DNA of 23,614 nucleotides, from NCBI GenBank assembly GCA_002361735.1, contig DETS01000004.1, positions 1-23,614 of the forward strand, given 5' to 3'. Of the stretch, positions 22,345 to 23,614 are shown in pieces; the stretch's first letter is position 1; each line of letters opens with the position of its first letter. The stretch comes from Lachnospiraceae bacterium UBA3282. Lineage in GTDB: Bacteria > Bacillota > Clostridia > Lachnospirales > Lachnospiraceae. Made by a program: the position numbers and the translations under genes. Under the pieces are notes generated by a model, which did not search any database, was not told the DNA's origin, and saw only the letters and a program-made list of their open reading frames with translations.

Positions 22345-23592
22345 ATGGAGTATATTAGAAGCAAAGATATCTATTTATTGATGCGGGATGTGATGAAGCT
22401 GATCAATCCTACCCTGATGGAGCATGGCTCAAGGGTGGCATACATAGTCTATAAAATGCTGCAGGAGGAGAATAAATACGAGGAGTTTGAGCTGGCGGAT
22501 ATTGTCATGGTGGCGACCATGCACGATATCGGCGCCTACAAAACGGAGAAAACCCGTATCAACGACATGCTGCAGTATGAGACCAGGGACAGCATGGCGC
22601 ATTCCATCTACGGTTATCTTTTCTTTAAGTATCTCTCTCCGGTACCGGATCTTGCAAAGATCATCATGTACCATTGCAGGGATTATGATAAGTTAAAGAC
22701 GGTTGACTACGAGTATAAGGAAGTTGCCGCCTATGTCAATATCGCGGAAAAGATGGATATTTACTCGAATACCATGGGAGCGCAGTTCGATACGCGCATG
22801 TTTCAGAAGCAGGCGGACACGAAGCTTTCCGCCGGAGGATTGGAGCGCTTTTACCAGTGTGATGCAAAGTACGGTCTCATCGACAAGATTAAGTCCGGCG
22901 AGTATAAGCAGGAACTCGACGAGATCGCGGAGTACATGATCTTTAATAATGAAGATAAGAAAAAGTTTTTAGATATGCTGATCTATTGTCTCGGCTTTGT
23001 CAGGGAAAGCACGGTGCTTGATACGGTGACTACGATCTGTATCTGCGAGGAGATCTCTGCGAGGCTGTTTTTGCCGGACAATGAGCGGGAAATGATCTAC
23101 TATGCGGCGCTGCTGCACGACCTGGGCATGATCGCCATTTCAAAGGATGTGCTCATGGCGCCCAGGAAGTTAAAGCCGGAGGAGATCAAGCATGTGCGGA
23201 CGCATGTGGCGGTCACGGAGGAGAAGATCAGCAAAAAGATGAATGCGGAGATCGTCGGTATTGCGCTTGCGCATCACGAGAGAGGGGACGGCAGCGGCTA
23301 TCCCAAACGCCTGAAGGATCAGCAGATCAGCTTACAGCAGAGCGTTATGCAAGTGGCGGATGTCGTCAGCGCCCTTGTGAACAAAAGAAGCTACCGTGAG
23401 GCTTATCCGAAGGAACAGATCCTGCGCTATCTGAATGACGAGGTCTCAAAGAAGCGGTTCAAAAGGCAGCCGACGCAGATCATTGTGGACTCCTTTGACG
23501 AGATCATGGCGCGGGTAAAGACAGAGACGGCTAGCATTCTGAAGATGTATCAGACGCTCAATGCGCAGTACCAGCAGGTCGTGTCAAAATAG
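22345..23592 (+). CDS. Tandem HD / HD-GYP domain phosphodiesterase
   Basis: The 415-residue protein starts at ATG 22345 with AGGAG just upstream. An N-terminal HD domain has H27, H60-D61, H86, H110 and D138, but HCRDYD replaces the GYP signature. The C-terminal half is a standard HD-GYP domain: H258-D259 in LLHDLGMI, then HHERGDGSGYP at 310-320, followed by VADVVSALVNKRSYREAY. HD-GYP enzymes degrade cyclic-di-GMP or related dinucleotides. No receiver, PAS or membrane segment is present, so the first HD domain may act as a regulatory or second catalytic domain. It is the second gene after GNAT. The stop codon overlaps the start of the right terminal inverted repeat. Confidence 0.88.
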   Translation: MEYIRSKDIYLLMRDVMKLINPTLMEHGSRVAYIVYKMLQEENKYEEFELADIVMVATMHDIGAYKTEKTRINDMLQYETRDSMAHSIYGYLFFKYLSPVPDLAKIIMYHCRDYDKLKTVDYEYKEVAAYVNIAEKMDIYSNTMGAQFDTRMFQKQADTKLSAGGLERFYQCDAKYGLIDKIKSGEYKQELDEIAEYMIFNNEDKKKFLDMLIYCLGFVRESTVLDTVTTICICEEISARLFLPDNEREMIYYAALLHDLGMIAISKDVLMAPRKLKPEEIKHVRTHVAVTEEKISKKMNAEIVGIALAHHERGDGSGYPKRLKDQQISLQQSVMQVADVVSALVNKRSYREAYPKEQILRYLNDEVSKKRFKRQPTQIIVDSFDEIMARVKTETASILKMYQTLNAQYQQVVSK

Positions 23593-23613
23593 CTAGGGTA
23601 AAGTTTTTGTAGG
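23591..23613. repeat. Terminal inverted repeat, right arm
   Basis: This is the exact reverse complement of positions 1-23, beginning within the stop codon of the HD-GYP gene. One extra base (A) follows at 23614. See the left arm for interpretations. Confidence 0.85.
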
Positions 23614-23614
23614 A

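Overview
The window reads like a chromosomal accessory region of a Gram-positive Clostridia bacterium, probably Lachnospiraceae. Support for this: consensus sigma-A promoters, AGGAGG-type ribosome binding sites, rho-independent terminators, PIN toxin-antitoxin pairs, an Uma2-family nuclease and a tandem HD/HD-GYP protein. The taxonomic call is inference. No rRNA, tRNA, transposase, integrase or CRISPR array was seen.

Layout. (1) 1-7484: a 23-bp terminal inverted repeat, a long non-coding leader, and giant repetitive gene A (GTG start, 2157 codons to an in-frame TAG, about 180 more coding codons after it, then a terminator). (2) 7487-10267: a fusion of roughly 16 membrane segments with a C-terminal polyprenyl-synthetase-like domain. 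(3) 10258-10829, minus strand: a decayed AbrB/PIN toxin-antitoxin pair. (4) 10842-11600: an apparently intact antitoxin/PIN-toxin pair. (5) 11601-18897: a second copy of the leader and giant gene B, a paralogue of A, broken near its 3' end by a frameshift, then a terminator. (6) 18955-20021, minus strand: an Uma2-family nuclease gene with a strong promoter and a leader of four hairpins. (7) 20077-21764: an AT-rich operon of three unrecognised, mostly overlapping genes (two membrane proteins, one soluble), preceded by a leader containing a terminator-like hairpin. (8) 21788-23592: a GNAT acetyltransferase and a tandem HD/HD-GYP protein, then the other arm of the terminal inverted repeat.

The most unusual structure is the giant-gene pair. 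Both reading frames lack a signal peptide, start at a GTG in the same context, and have nearly identical first 31 codons although the bodies have diverged widely. Both are preceded by a leader of about 362 bp whose landmarks keep the same spacing to within one base: part of a hairpin element, two tandem 11-bp repeats, a C-rich tract able to form a G-quadruplex on the minus strand, and a third 11-bp repeat. Both genes are interrupted in their C-terminal modules. A G-quadruplex upstream of a variable surface-protein gene is known from gonococcal pilE, so a recombination or silent-cassette system is a testable idea. It is not demonstrated here: a conserved promoter and leader on recently decaying paralogues would explain much of the same pattern.
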